Part shown: positions 1-7,913 of the stretch, one piece after another
Numbering within the stretch: the stretch's first letter is position 1
Layout of the letters: each line of letters begins with the position of its first letter
Origin: Wenyingzhuangia gilva
Lineage (GTDB): Bacteria > Bacteroidota > Bacteroidia > Flavobacteriales > Flavobacteriaceae
Direction: 5' to 3'
DNA length: 64,000 bases
Assembly (NCBI RefSeq): GCF_030519655.1
Contig: NZ_JAUMIT010000001.1
Span: 744,001-808,000 of the forward strand
Position numbers and translations under genes: made by a program
Notes under the pieces: model-generated
The model's input: the letters and a program-made list of their open reading frames with translations, nothing else
Databases searched by the model: none
What the model was told of the DNA's origin: nothing

Positions 1-986
1 TTGTCAACCACTCCGTTTACTCCTAAATGATTATTTCTATCTGCCAAGATAATTCCTGACACATGAGTTCCATGAATTTCATCATCACCTTGATCTTTTA
101 CGTTATTGTCTCCATAAACCTTTGTTTTCATAGAGTAACCATCATCATTTAATTTAGCTCTTCCATTAAATTCAAGATTGTAATATGAGTTTACTTGAGA
201 GGTGTAATAATCAACCGCCGGCTCTAATTGCTCTAGTTGCTCCTCAATAGAACTTCCTGAACTTAAAATTTTAATAGCCATCTCTTTTTGAGAATTAACA
301 AAATCAAAAGTTGATGTTGCTGCTTTTAAATCTTCTAAAGTGTAATCTTCTTTTCCTGTTAAATTTTGCATGGCAGCATCAGTTGCTTTTAACATGTCTT
401 CATATTGCATGTATTGTGCCTGACCTTTTTTAACACGTTCTAAATTGCTTTTAAAATCTTCTTCTAAAGCTTTAAAGGCCTCAAACTTTTTTAAGTCTTC
501 TTTCTTCTTAAAATCCGCCCCTGTTTTACCTTCATACAAAGGTTTTTGCATGCGATACATTCTTGTTAACTCTAAATTCTCATCATAAGTTTGTCCAAGA
601 AAATTCCATCCGTGAATATCATCAATAAATCCATTTTTATCATCATCAACTCCATTTCCAGCAATTTCTTTAGGATTGGTCCATACCTTAGAAGCTAAAT
701 CTTCATGAGTAATATCGCTTCCTGAATCTGTAACTGCCACAATAACTGGCACACTTTTTCTATCTTTTAAAAACGCATAAGCTTCATCCAAACTAATTCC
801 CGGAATAGAATCTGTTGCCAAATCTGCGTGAGACCAAGTTTGTATATCTTCTTGGGTAAACACCGTTTTACTTGGAATAATTACAGAGGTATCTGTACCC
901 TCTGGCACCGCTATTCTTTTTATTGAATTACAACTTACTAAAAAAGTTCCTATTGCGGTTGCTACTATAATTTTTGATAATTTCAT
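1..986 (-). CDS. Subtilisin-like (S8) serine protease lipoprotein, C-terminus outside window
   Basis: I translated this from the minus strand; it reads open from ATG at 986 to the window edge, giving about 328 residues. The N-terminus is a lipoprotein signal with a Leu-Val-Ser-Cys lipobox (Cys19). The catalytic Asp is seen in VTDSGSD (Asp87) and the catalytic His in IHGTHVSG (about residue 304). The Ser motif must lie beyond position 1. About 200 residues separate Asp from His, more than in classical subtilisins; the insert is charged and helical-looking (residues about 130-280). The ATG overlaps the TGA of the upstream MBL-fold gene by 2 bases, so the two are probably co-transcribed. It probably acts as a cell-envelope protease; the substrate is unknown. 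The family call is firm and the gene is partial. Confidence 0.85.
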   Translation of the reverse strand, partial: MKLSKIIVATAIGTFLVSCNSIKRIAVPEGTDTSVIIPSKTVFTQEDIQTWSHADLATDSIPGISLDEAYAFLKDRKSVPVIVAVTDSGSDITHEDLASKVWTNPKEIAGNGVDDDKNGFIDDIHGWNFLGQTYDENLELTRMYRMQKPLYEGKTGADFKKKEDLKKFEAFKALEEDFKSNLERVKKGQAQYMQYEDMLKATDAAMQNLTGKEDYTLEDLKAATSTFDFVNSQKEMAIKILSSGSSIEEQLEQLEPAVDYYTSQVNSYYNLEFNGRAKLNDDGYSMKTKVYGDNNVKDQGDDEIHGTHVSGIILADRNNHLGVNGVVD

Positions 987-1846
987 GAATTAAATATCTG
1001 GTTAAATGTATATATTTCTTTTAATCTTACTCCTTTTTCAGTTTGTTGAACGGTACATAATTCGTTATGGGCATCGTGTTGCAAAAACAAAATGTAATCG
1101 TTTTTTGCAGCTTCGTTCAAAAATAATTCTTTTTCTGATAAAGTCAACAATGGTCTTGTATCATAACCCATTATATAAGGCAATGGAATGTGCCCAACTG
1201 TTGGCAACAAATCAGCCATAAAAACAACTGTTTTTCCTTTGTACTGAATCATAGGAATCATTTGTTTTTCGGTGTGACCATCGGCAAAAAAGATGCCAAA
1301 ACCTAAGTCTGAAACCTGTGTTTTATCAATTCCGTTAATTGGAACAAATTTTAACTGTCCGCTTTCTTGAATAGGATGGATATTTTCGGTTAAAAAAGAT
1401 GCTTTTTCTCTTGCGTTAGGTTCTGTGGCCCATTGCCAATGATTGGCATTAGACCAAAAGGTTGCATTCTTAAATGCGGGTTCTAAAAAAGTTTTGTCTT
1501 TGTTCCATTGAATCGCACCTCCTACATGATCAAAATGTAGATGTGTTAAAAAAACATCGGTAATATCATCTCTGTGAAATCCGTGTTTTGCTAGCGATAA
1601 ATCTGTAGTAAAATTTCCCCAAGGACTTAAATAGCTAAAAAACTTATCATCTTGTTTATTTCCTAAGCCGGTATCAATTAATATCAATCGATCTCCATCT
1701 TCTATTAACAAACAACGCATTCCAATATCAATTTTATTGGTGGCATCTGCGGGATTGGTTTTTTGCCAAATAGCTTTGGGCACTACCCCAAACATGGCTC
1801 CTCCATCTAACTTAAAATTTCCAGATTCTATGGGGTATAAAGTCAT
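983..1846 (-). CDS. MBL-fold metallo-hydrolase
   Basis: A 287-residue cytoplasmic protein with no signal peptide. The metallo-beta-lactamase zinc motif is clear: HLHFDH (His102, His104, Asp106, His107), preceded by LIDTGLG and followed by further metal-ligand candidates (Asn-Ala-Asn-His about 135, FADGHTEKQ about 189, MADLLP about 212, QHDAH about 256). Layout and length resemble the lactonase/AttM-like branch of the superfamily, which hydrolyses esters, lactones or thioesters, but the substrate cannot be read from sequence. Its stop codon overlaps the start of the subtilase gene (ATGA). An 80-bp gap separates it from the glucosylglycerate operon upstream, so it could be read through from there. 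The superfamily call is secure, the reaction open. Confidence 0.85.
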   Translation of the reverse strand: MTLYPIESGNFKLDGGAMFGVVPKAIWQKTNPADATNKIDIGMRCLLIEDGDRLILIDTGLGNKQDDKFFSYLSPWGNFTTDLSLAKHGFHRDDITDVFLTHLHFDHVGGAIQWNKDKTFLEPAFKNATFWSNANHWQWATEPNAREKASFLTENIHPIQESGQLKFVPINGIDKTQVSDLGFGIFFADGHTEKQMIPMIQYKGKTVVFMADLLPTVGHIPLPYIMGYDTRPLLTLSEKELFLNEAAKNDYILFLQHDAHNELCTVQQTEKGVRLKEIYTFNQIFNS

Positions 1847-1926
1847 CTTATGATTTTATTTAAAGATATAAAAGACTTTAGATTGAGCCATTAATTTTAT
1901 TAAATATTCTTTTTAGAAAAAAACTT

Positions 1927-3651
1927 TTATAATTTTCCTTTTAACCACATCATTTGATAAGGTTTTAATGTTATAGAAGTACTTAACAAATCTACAACCG
2001 TAGATGAAACCACCAAATCTCTTAAAGGTAGCGATATGTTTTCTGGCAATTGACAATCAACCTCTTCATCAGAAAAATTATGAATGGCTATAATTCTATC
2101 TCTATTATTGACACAATGTTGATCTACTGCAAAAAGTTGATTTCCTAATTCTAAAAACTCAAATTTTCCAAAAGGATTAAATGCAGGCTCATTAATTCTA
2201 ATAGCAATCAATCTTTTATAACTTGCCAACATTTTTTTAGGCAATGATCCATGGATAGAAAGCTCTTTTTCTAACCAATCTATATTGTATTTCTCCCTGT
2301 TAATGGTTCTATTAATTCCTGTGTGTTTTACACCATCTTTATAGTTTCTTGATCCTACTAAAGAATGGAAATAAATTCCCGGAACTCCAGGCATCGCCAG
2401 TACTGTTCCTTGTGCTAAAATCATTCTTTTATATCTAACATCATCTCTTTCATCAGGATGTGTTAAAGCATCAATATAACTACAATTTAACTCATACGGA
2501 CTTTGATTACCATCAGGGTCTGTTTTATAAGAAACCAATCCTCCGTGTGATTTTACAGTATTTCCTAAACTCTGAACTTCTTCTTCTGTTAAAATTCCTT
2601 TGATAGGTCTTAGTCCAATTCCATCGTGACTTGCAGTAAAATTAAAGAAACAAACTTTGTCGCTCGGCAAAGTCAATGTTTTTCCCCATTCTGTTAAAGT
2701 TTTGGTGTTTCCTGTTAAAATAGAATGCACCAATAACGGAGGTAAAGCAAAATTGTAAACCATTTGTGCTTCATCATCACCACTTCCAAAATAAGATACA
2801 TTTTCGTGATGTGGCACATTGGTTTCTGTAATAATAATTACTTCTGGAGCCACTTCGTGCAACACTTCTCTCATTAGCTGAATCAATTCATGAGTTTGTT
2901 CTAAATGCACACATTCTGTCCCAATTTCTTTCCAAATAAAAGCAATGGCATCAAGTCTTATCAGCGTTGCTCCTTTTTCCACATAATAAAATAGTGCATC
3001 TAACACATTTCTTAAAACTCGGTGACTTTTATAATTTAAATCTACCTGATCTTTACTAAACGTAGTCCATACATGTCTTGTTCTTCCTTCATCATCTACA
3101 AATTCACTCAATAACGGCAAAGCTCTTGGCCTTACTACTTTACTTAAATCTATAGAAGGATCTACTTCAATAAAAAAATCTTGAAAATAAGGGTCTCCAG
3201 ATAAATAAGCCCTAAACCAATCGGAAAATTGAGAAATATGATTGATCACTCCATCTACCATTAACCTATATTCTCCACTAATTTGTTCTATTTCTCTCCA
3301 CGATCCCATTTTTGGATCAACAGCACCATAATTTACCACTGAAAATCCATCATCTGAAGAATATGGGTAGAATGGTAAAATATGAACAGAATTAACAATT
3401 CCCTTTAAATGCTTATCTATAAACCCCTTTAAGGTTTGCAAAGAAGGTTCATAATCTTTATTTACTTGATCTCCGTAAGTAATTAAAATCACATCTTTTT
3501 CACTTAGTTGATAAGGAGTTGATTTGATTCTTGATTTGTATTTAAAAATTAAATCAATGATACTATCTACTGCTCTATCCGCTATTTCTGGTGGATATAA
3601 TTTATGTAATCTTTTATTGATTGTATGGTTTTTATCTGAAATATGTCTCAT
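1927..3651 (-). CDS. GH13_18 glycoside phosphorylase, probably glucosylglycerate phosphorylase
   Basis: A 574-residue cytoplasmic alpha-amylase-fold enzyme of the sucrose-phosphorylase subfamily. Visible landmarks are SVHILPFYPYSSDDGFSV (about 88-105), the nucleophile in IRLDAIAFIWKE (Asp234), the acid/base in IITETNVPH (Glu276) and the stabilising Asp in TASHDGIGLRP (about 345). GH13_18 includes phosphorylases for sucrose, sucrose-6-phosphate, glucosylglycerol and glucosylglycerate. The IGTECVHLEQTH and ETNVPHHEN segments look like the glucosylglycerate branch to me, from memory. Context decides: it is the last gene of an operon with a glucosyl-3-phosphoglycerate synthase (2-bp gap), a glycerate kinase and a matching phosphatase. 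The expected reaction is glucosylglycerate plus phosphate to glucose-1-phosphate plus D-glycerate. Sucrose phosphorylase is the main alternative. Confidence 0.82.
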   Translation of the reverse strand: MRHISDKNHTINKRLHKLYPPEIADRAVDSIIDLIFKYKSRIKSTPYQLSEKDVILITYGDQVNKDYEPSLQTLKGFIDKHLKGIVNSVHILPFYPYSSDDGFSVVNYGAVDPKMGSWREIEQISGEYRLMVDGVINHISQFSDWFRAYLSGDPYFQDFFIEVDPSIDLSKVVRPRALPLLSEFVDDEGRTRHVWTTFSKDQVDLNYKSHRVLRNVLDALFYYVEKGATLIRLDAIAFIWKEIGTECVHLEQTHELIQLMREVLHEVAPEVIIITETNVPHHENVSYFGSGDDEAQMVYNFALPPLLVHSILTGNTKTLTEWGKTLTLPSDKVCFFNFTASHDGIGLRPIKGILTEEEVQSLGNTVKSHGGLVSYKTDPDGNQSPYELNCSYIDALTHPDERDDVRYKRMILAQGTVLAMPGVPGIYFHSLVGSRNYKDGVKHTGINRTINREKYNIDWLEKELSIHGSLPKKMLASYKRLIAIRINEPAFNPFGKFEFLELGNQLFAVDQHCVNNRDRIIAIHNFSDEEVDCQLPENISLPLRDLVVSSTVVDLLSTSITLKPYQMMWLKGKL

Positions 3652-3653
3652 GG

Positions 3654-4865
3654 CTATTCATTATCTAGTTTAACGTATTCAACAAATTTTTCTGAAAATT
3701 CTGGCATCACCGACCTTACCGTAATCCAAGAAGAAAGAGAATGAGTTCCCATTGGGTCTTCGTAAAATTCTTCTGAGGCTTCTTGAATGGCATTCTGAAA
3801 AGCCTCTACCGCTTTTATTTCTTTTTCTCTAGTATATTCTAAAGCATTTAACTTACTTAAAGCATTGTATTTAGAAATCTCAAATCTTGATTCTTGAAAA
3901 TAAGTAGCGAGTAACGTTTTAAAAGAAGCTCTTGAAAACACGACACCTTCTTGAGCCAAGACTCTAAACAATGTTTTGGCAATGTCTTTAGACATTTTAT
4001 AAATTCCGGAACCCGAAAGTTGATCGCCCAACATTTGATGCTTGTGCTCATAACTTTCCATGATTTCGGTTTGGCAAATTCTTTTGTTCGAAGTGTTTTT
4101 ATAAACTTCACTTAAAGTAGATACTTCTAAACCCCAAGTAGGAGAAATACCTATACCTCTTGCCAAAGATCTGATGAATGAAAACTCTCCAGATAGAGAA
4201 TACCTAAAACTACCCATGTAATCTAAATATTTACTTTCTCCATAAACTTTGGCCAAAGAATTCACTAACGGAGTGTATAACAATCTTGTAGCTCTACCGT
4301 GTAATTTATCGGTCACTCTAGAATAGAAACCTTTGTTAAATTCAAAATCTAAAGCCGGATGCACAATAGGATAAAACAACCTTGCAGGAATTTCTCTAGT
4401 ATAATTTACAATATCACAATCGTGTAAAGCAAAAGCATAAGCATCTTTGTCTGCCAAAGCATAACCAATCATCGTCCAAACATTTCTTCCTTTTCCAGGA
4501 GTTTCTAAACCAGGAAAACCTTCTGCTGTTAATTCGTGATACAATTCTTGAATTCTCGGTCCATCATTCCACAACACATCTACTTTACAAGGTAAAACAG
4601 ACATCAATTTTTTTACTTCTTCAAACTGTTCTTCTGTGGCCTGATCTAAACCTAAAATAATTTTATATAAATATTTTACATGTTTCAATTCCTCTATAAT
4701 GTTATGCATTGCCGGGGTTTCAAACTCAGAATAAAGGGCGGGCAACATCAACAACATTCCTCTTCTTTCACTAAACTCTTCTAATTCAGTCTCTAAATCT
4801 TCCAAAGACCTATCTCCTAAATTCTGCAACGTTGTAATTACTCCATTTTGAAAAAAATCTGCCAT
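3654..4865 (-). CDS. gpgS: Glucosyl-3-phosphoglycerate synthase (GT81-like)
   Basis: A 403-residue glycosyltransferase of GT-A fold. The metal-binding Asp-x-Asp is in ALHDCDIVNY (Asp149-Asp151). The N-terminal LLMLPALYSEFETPAM and the KGRNVWTMIGYALA block (about 125-138) match the long form of glucosyl-3-phosphoglycerate synthase known from Persephonella and cyanobacteria, as I recall it. The enzyme joins glucose from an NDP-sugar to 3-phosphoglycerate, making the phosphorylated precursor of the compatible solute glucosylglycerate. It is the third gene of a tight operon: 7 bp after the glycerate kinase and 2 bp before the phosphorylase. Mannosyl-3-phosphoglycerate synthase is the alternative, but a glucoside phosphorylase next door favours glucose. 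Confidence 0.8.
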   Translation of the reverse strand: MADFFQNGVITTLQNLGDRSLEDLETELEEFSERRGMLLMLPALYSEFETPAMHNIIEELKHVKYLYKIILGLDQATEEQFEEVKKLMSVLPCKVDVLWNDGPRIQELYHELTAEGFPGLETPGKGRNVWTMIGYALADKDAYAFALHDCDIVNYTREIPARLFYPIVHPALDFEFNKGFYSRVTDKLHGRATRLLYTPLVNSLAKVYGESKYLDYMGSFRYSLSGEFSFIRSLARGIGISPTWGLEVSTLSEVYKNTSNKRICQTEIMESYEHKHQMLGDQLSGSGIYKMSKDIAKTLFRVLAQEGVVFSRASFKTLLATYFQESRFEISKYNALSKLNALEYTREKEIKAVEAFQNAIQEASEEFYEDPMGTHSLSSWITVRSVMPEFSEKFVEYVKLDNE

Positions 4866-4872
4866 ACTCTTC

Positions 4873-6024
4873 TTATTTTTTTAATACGATTATAAAATCC
4901 ATCACATTTGTTCCAGAAATTCCTGTGACAAAATCATAACCTAGGGCTTTAAAAAACGTATTGCTATCGCTGTTTTCCAAATAGGTTTTTGGATTTATAT
5001 TCTTGTTAGTTATTAATTCATCTATATTTTTATCAACAAAAGCACCTGTAGCTTCTGATCTTCCATCAATTCCATCACTTCCTGCACTTAGTATAGAAAT
5101 ATTTTTGGTGATACAATCGGTCATCAACAACCTTAAAGCCAATTCTTGATTTCTACCTCCATAACCATTTCCTTTGACCACCGTAGTGGTTTCACCCCCA
5201 AACAACAAACAAAAGCTATCATACTGCTCGTCATATTTTTTGATTTCATCAGAAATGAATTGGGTGGCCTCTTCTGAACTCATTTCTAAAGTAGTGGTCA
5301 CAATTTTTGTAAACTCAACCTTGGGTTTTACATAAGCTGCTGCTTCTTGTAAAGCGATGCTATTATTCCCTATAATATGATGTGGAAACTTTCCATTGTT
5401 CATGGGTGCAGAACCAATAATATGTAAATCATCTCCAATTACATCACTCAATACCAACACTTCTCCTTTGGCTTTTATATGATTAGCCAACTTTCCTCCT
5501 TTGATTTGTGAAATTGATTTTCTCACCGTATTTAAGGCTTTGATGTCTATTCCAGAAGTCAACAAAGAAGAAGATATTTTTGTAAAATCTTCTAATGTTA
5601 GTCCCTCGATTGGTTTTTCAATCATCGCCGAAGCTCCACCAGACAATAAGAATACAAACAAATCTTTTTCTGATAATTTAGACACCTCATTTATTAAAAG
5701 ACTCGCCGCTTCAACACTTTTTGCTGAAACCAATGGATGTGTAGACGTGTAATGCTTTGTATATTTTAAATCTCCTTCTGATGTAGAAATCACAAATCCC
5801 CCAGCAATTTTATCCCCTAAAATAACTTCACATTCTTTGGCCATGGCATAAGCAGCTTTTCCTACACCAAACACAAAAACATTGTCATGATTTTTAAGCG
5901 GATAATCCATTCCAACAATGGTTAACACTTCTTCTTTAATAGAAATATTATCTTTTATTAAAGACGTTGCTTTTACCTTGTTTAAAGCTTTGTAATATAT
6001 ACTCTCTAGTTCTTTTCTATACAT
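4873..6024 (-). CDS. Glycerate 2-kinase (DUF4147/MOFRL family)
   Basis: A 383-residue cytoplasmic kinase. The N-terminal DUF4147 domain shows FVFGVGKAAYAMA (about 50-62) and the glycine-rich LLSGGASAMIE (about 126-136). The C-terminal MOFRL domain shows LLFGGETTTVV, GYGGRNQELALR and LSAGSDGIDGRSEATGA. This family phosphorylates D-glycerate to 2-phosphoglycerate. In this operon it would recover the glycerate released when glucosylglycerate is phosphorolysed and pass it to lower glycolysis. The start codon overlaps the end of the upstream phosphatase gene by 8 bp, so translation is likely coupled. The length is slightly below the roughly 400-450 residues common in the family, without loss of a recognisable motif. 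Confidence 0.85.
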   Translation of the reverse strand: MYRKELESIYYKALNKVKATSLIKDNISIKEEVLTIVGMDYPLKNHDNVFVFGVGKAAYAMAKECEVILGDKIAGGFVISTSEGDLKYTKHYTSTHPLVSAKSVEAASLLINEVSKLSEKDLFVFLLSGGASAMIEKPIEGLTLEDFTKISSSLLTSGIDIKALNTVRKSISQIKGGKLANHIKAKGEVLVLSDVIGDDLHIIGSAPMNNGKFPHHIIGNNSIALQEAAAYVKPKVEFTKIVTTTLEMSSEEATQFISDEIKKYDEQYDSFCLLFGGETTTVVKGNGYGGRNQELALRLLMTDCITKNISILSAGSDGIDGRSEATGAFVDKNIDELITNKNINPKTYLENSDSNTFFKALGYDFVTGISGTNVMDFIIVLKK

Positions 6025-6820
6025 TTTTTAATATCATTTCGTTCCAACCTTTTGCTCCTTTGTAACTTGACCTTTGCAATTTATTAGTTGGCAGATTAAC
6101 ATAACTTCCTTCATGATTTTTTATCGCAATAGGAATATCTACACTTGCTAATAATGGAATATCATTTTCGCCATCTCCCAAACCAATAGAAGTAATTTTT
6201 TCTTGATACATTTTTTGAAAAAGATCCACACACTTTTCCACGGCTTTTCCTTTGTCTTGATTTTCTCCTATTAAGTGATAAAACCTTCCTCCTTTGGTAA
6301 TTTTAAGATGATATTCTTTTGCCAACCTCTCTAATTCTTCCACCTTAAATTCATCTTTCATCACAAATGGCTCTGTAAACCCTCGTTCTTTAGATCTTTT
6401 GGCACTTTCTAACGGAAGCCCTGTATATTGCATTACTTCTTCATCTGTCATATCACTAAAACCAAACATTTCAAACTCACTTTTATAAGCATTGTAAAAA
6501 AGCATTATTTGATCATATGGAACGCCTAGTTGAAGTATATAGTAATCTTGATATTCTTTTAGAAAAGAGAAATCAAAACCTTTGTAATTTTTAGGCACAA
6601 AAAGAGCAGCCCCATTCTCTACAATGAAAGGCTCTTTTATTCCCACCTTTTTCTGGAGCAATTCTACCTCTATTTTTGTTTTACTTGTGGTAAAAACTAA
6701 GGGAATCTCTTTTTTTAAAATTGCCAGTCGTGCTTCTTTTGATGCTTCAAAAGAATAATCATCATGGTTTAAAAAAGTTCCATCTAAATCTGTAAATATA
6801 ATTGTATCCATACTGATCAT
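6017..6820 (-). CDS. HAD phosphatase of the mannosyl/glucosyl-3-phosphoglycerate phosphatase family
   Basis: A 267-residue HAD-superfamily phosphatase with motif I TDLDGT (nucleophile Asp11, acid Asp13), the TTSKTKIEVE segment (motif II Thr/Ser), Lys in DKGKAVEK, and motif IV LGDGENDIPLL. The cap region with FGFSDMTDEEVMQYTGL and KGGRFYHL matches the mannosyl-3-phosphoglycerate phosphatase (YedP) family. It would remove phosphate from glucosyl-3-phosphoglycerate to yield glucosylglycerate. It is the first gene of the four-gene operon and overlaps the kinase gene by 8 bp. An in-frame ATG at 6811 is an equally good start. No TAnnTTTG box was found close upstream; the 395-bp gap before tRNA-Cys is rich in dyads. 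Confidence 0.83.
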   Translation of the reverse strand: MISMDTIIFTDLDGTFLNHDDYSFEASKEARLAILKKEIPLVFTTSKTKIEVELLQKKVGIKEPFIVENGAALFVPKNYKGFDFSFLKEYQDYYILQLGVPYDQIMLFYNAYKSEFEMFGFSDMTDEEVMQYTGLPLESAKRSKERGFTEPFVMKDEFKVEELERLAKEYHLKITKGGRFYHLIGENQDKGKAVEKCVDLFQKMYQEKITSIGLGDGENDIPLLASVDIPIAIKNHEGSYVNLPTNKLQRSSYKGAKGWNEMILKNV

Positions 6821-7178
6821 TAATACATTAAAAAAGCACTAGCGGTTTAAGAACCATATGACTAGACTTTATAAAAAACAAGAAAGTGTTTTTTGATATG
6901 ACTTAAAGTCTAAAGTTAAAACTTTATGAAACAATTTAGCCTGCTAAAAAACAGGTGATGAAATGAGATTTGTGTAAACCAACCTTATAAGCAGGACAAG
7001 ATTGGGCTATTTAGTAAACTTAAACATAAGTATTTCAGCCAATTAAAAAAACTAAAAAACACTTTAGATTTAAAAAGTTCAAAACATAAAAACCTATAAT
7101 AAAAATGGGTGAAGTTACTTTAATAGTCTAGAGCTCACCAAGGCTTCGGGAGAACCGCTTTAGACGAATTATATATAA
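6821..7178. other. Gene-free, dyad-rich region; candidate structured RNA or structured leader
   Basis: No credible protein gene lies here, yet base-paired elements follow one another: GGTT/AACC (6844-6855), AGACTTTA/TAAAGTCT (6864-6871 with 6904-6911) enclosing AAAAAACA/TGTTTTTT (6873-6894), TAAAGTT/AACTTTA (6911-6926), TTTAGC/GCTAAA (6935-6948), a stem ATTGG(G)CT/AGCCAAT (7001-7008 with 7037-7043) around an ACTTA/TAAGT hairpin (7018-7031), and a GC-richer hairpin at 7126-7165. On the plus strand that last hairpin has a 9-bp stem with one G-U pair, a 5-bp upper stem and a GGGA (GNRA) loop. GGTGA at 7108-7112 can pair with TCACC at 7135-7139. It is either a plus-strand RNA ending at the terminator at 7179 or a minus-strand leader of the operon. 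Confidence 0.5.
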
Positions 7179-7211
7179 TAAAAAAACCCACCAATAATAA
7201 TTGATGGGTTT
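7179..7211 (-). terminator. Intrinsic terminator of tRNA-Cys
   Basis: On the minus strand an AAACCCATCAAT / ATTGGTGGGTTT stem (two G-U pairs) with a 4-nt loop is followed by a run of seven T. It begins 4 bp after the encoded CCA end of the tRNA. On the plus strand the same hairpin is followed by TTTGTTTT, so it could also stop a transcript coming from the structured region. Confidence 0.85.
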
Positions 7212-7215
7212 GTTT

Positions 7216-7289
7216 TGGAGGCCTCGAGCGGATTCGAACCGCTGTAGACGGTTTTGCAGACCGCTGCCTAGCCACTCGGCCACAAGGCC
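7216..7289 (-). tRNA. tRNA-Cys (GCA anticodon)
   Basis: The minus strand folds as a full cloverleaf. The acceptor stem GGCCTTG pairs with CGAGGCC (one G-U), with discriminator T and an encoded CCA. The anticodon loop reads CTGCAAA, giving GCA for cysteine. The T arm carries GGTTCGAATCC. The gene stands alone between folB and the structured region, with its own promoter upstream (7302-7331) and terminator downstream. A 67-codon open frame across it is only a shadow. Confidence 0.97.
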
Positions 7290-7301
7290 AAAACGCGAAT
7301 G

Positions 7302-7331
7302 CAAATTTATATAAAATATTGTGTTTCGCAA
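7302..7331 (-). promoter_or_regulatory. Promoter of tRNA-Cys
   Basis: On the minus strand TTG (7329-7331), a 19-bp spacer and TAAATTTG (7302-7309) match the Bacteroidota consensus TTG-N17-23-TAnnTTTG exactly. The predicted start lies 5-8 nt before the mature tRNA 5' end. Confidence 0.8.
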
Positions 7332-7347
7332 CTATCTTTTTAAGATT

Positions 7348-7713
7348 TTACAATTCTCTTCTTTTTTTTGTCATTTCAATCGTAACTGCTTCTACATCTC
7401 CACCAATCGGGGGATTTAGTTTAGAAAGTGCAACTTTTGCTTTTTTAATCATTGGAATTTCATTCATCATTCTCACTAAAATTCTCTCTACTACATGTTC
7501 TAATAATTCCGAACGTTGTAAAACTTCTTCCTCAACTACTTTATTAATATGTACATAATCCACAGTATCTACCAACTTATCAGAAAGGGCCGATTTTTTT
7601 AAATTTGCTTTTACCTCAACATCTACTCTGTAATGAGAACCAATTTTTGCCTCTTCTTCTAAACATCCGTGATTGCTATAAATTCTAATATTTTGTACTC
7701 TAATAATCCCCAT
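7348..7713 (-). CDS. folB: Dihydroneopterin aldolase
   Basis: A 121-residue protein matching FolB over its full length. Visible landmarks are IRVQNIRIYSNHGCLEEE at the N-terminus (pterin-binding region), TVDYVHINKVV in the middle, LLEHVVERIL (Glu of the active site) and the C-terminal KLNPPIGGDVEAVTI. It converts dihydroneopterin to 6-hydroxymethyl-dihydropterin and glycolaldehyde in folate synthesis, as a cytoplasmic oligomer. The gene stands alone, divergent from glnS, and no other fol gene is nearby. No TAnnTTTG box was found just upstream. Confidence 0.93.
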   Translation of the reverse strand: MGIIRVQNIRIYSNHGCLEEEAKIGSHYRVDVEVKANLKKSALSDKLVDTVDYVHINKVVEEEVLQRSELLEHVVERILVRMMNEIPMIKKAKVALSKLNPPIGGDVEAVTIEMTKKRREL

Positions 7714-7852
7714 CTTTTATCTTGTTTAATCGTTGATTTGTTTAACTGTTTGTTTCAAAATTAATTTATCAAAACACTGTTGCTCATGAATACGCATTCT
7801 TAACAATATGCTAAAATAAACCTTTGTATTTAATTCCTAATTCATAACTGAT

Positions 7853-7880
7853 AATTCGTAATTTTTAATTCGTAATTTTG
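7853..7880 (+). promoter_or_regulatory. 13-bp direct repeat overlapping the putative glnS -7 box
   Basis: AATTCGTAATTTT occurs twice with a 14-bp period (7853-7865 and 7867-7879). The second copy forms the -7 box TAATTTTG (7873-7880), 33 bp before the glnS ATG. No TTG is correctly placed upstream, so the promoter call rests on the -7 box and position alone. Confidence 0.45.
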
Positions 7881-7913
7881 CCGCTTATTATTGCGTGCAC
7901 ACAACTAAAGAAC

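Noticed and set aside
3857-4111. 84-codon minus-strand frame inside gpgS
   Set aside because: Out-of-frame shadow within a strongly conserved enzyme.
7128-7331. 67-codon frame over tRNA-Cys
   Set aside because: It covers the tRNA, its promoter and its terminator; a shadow of non-coding DNA.
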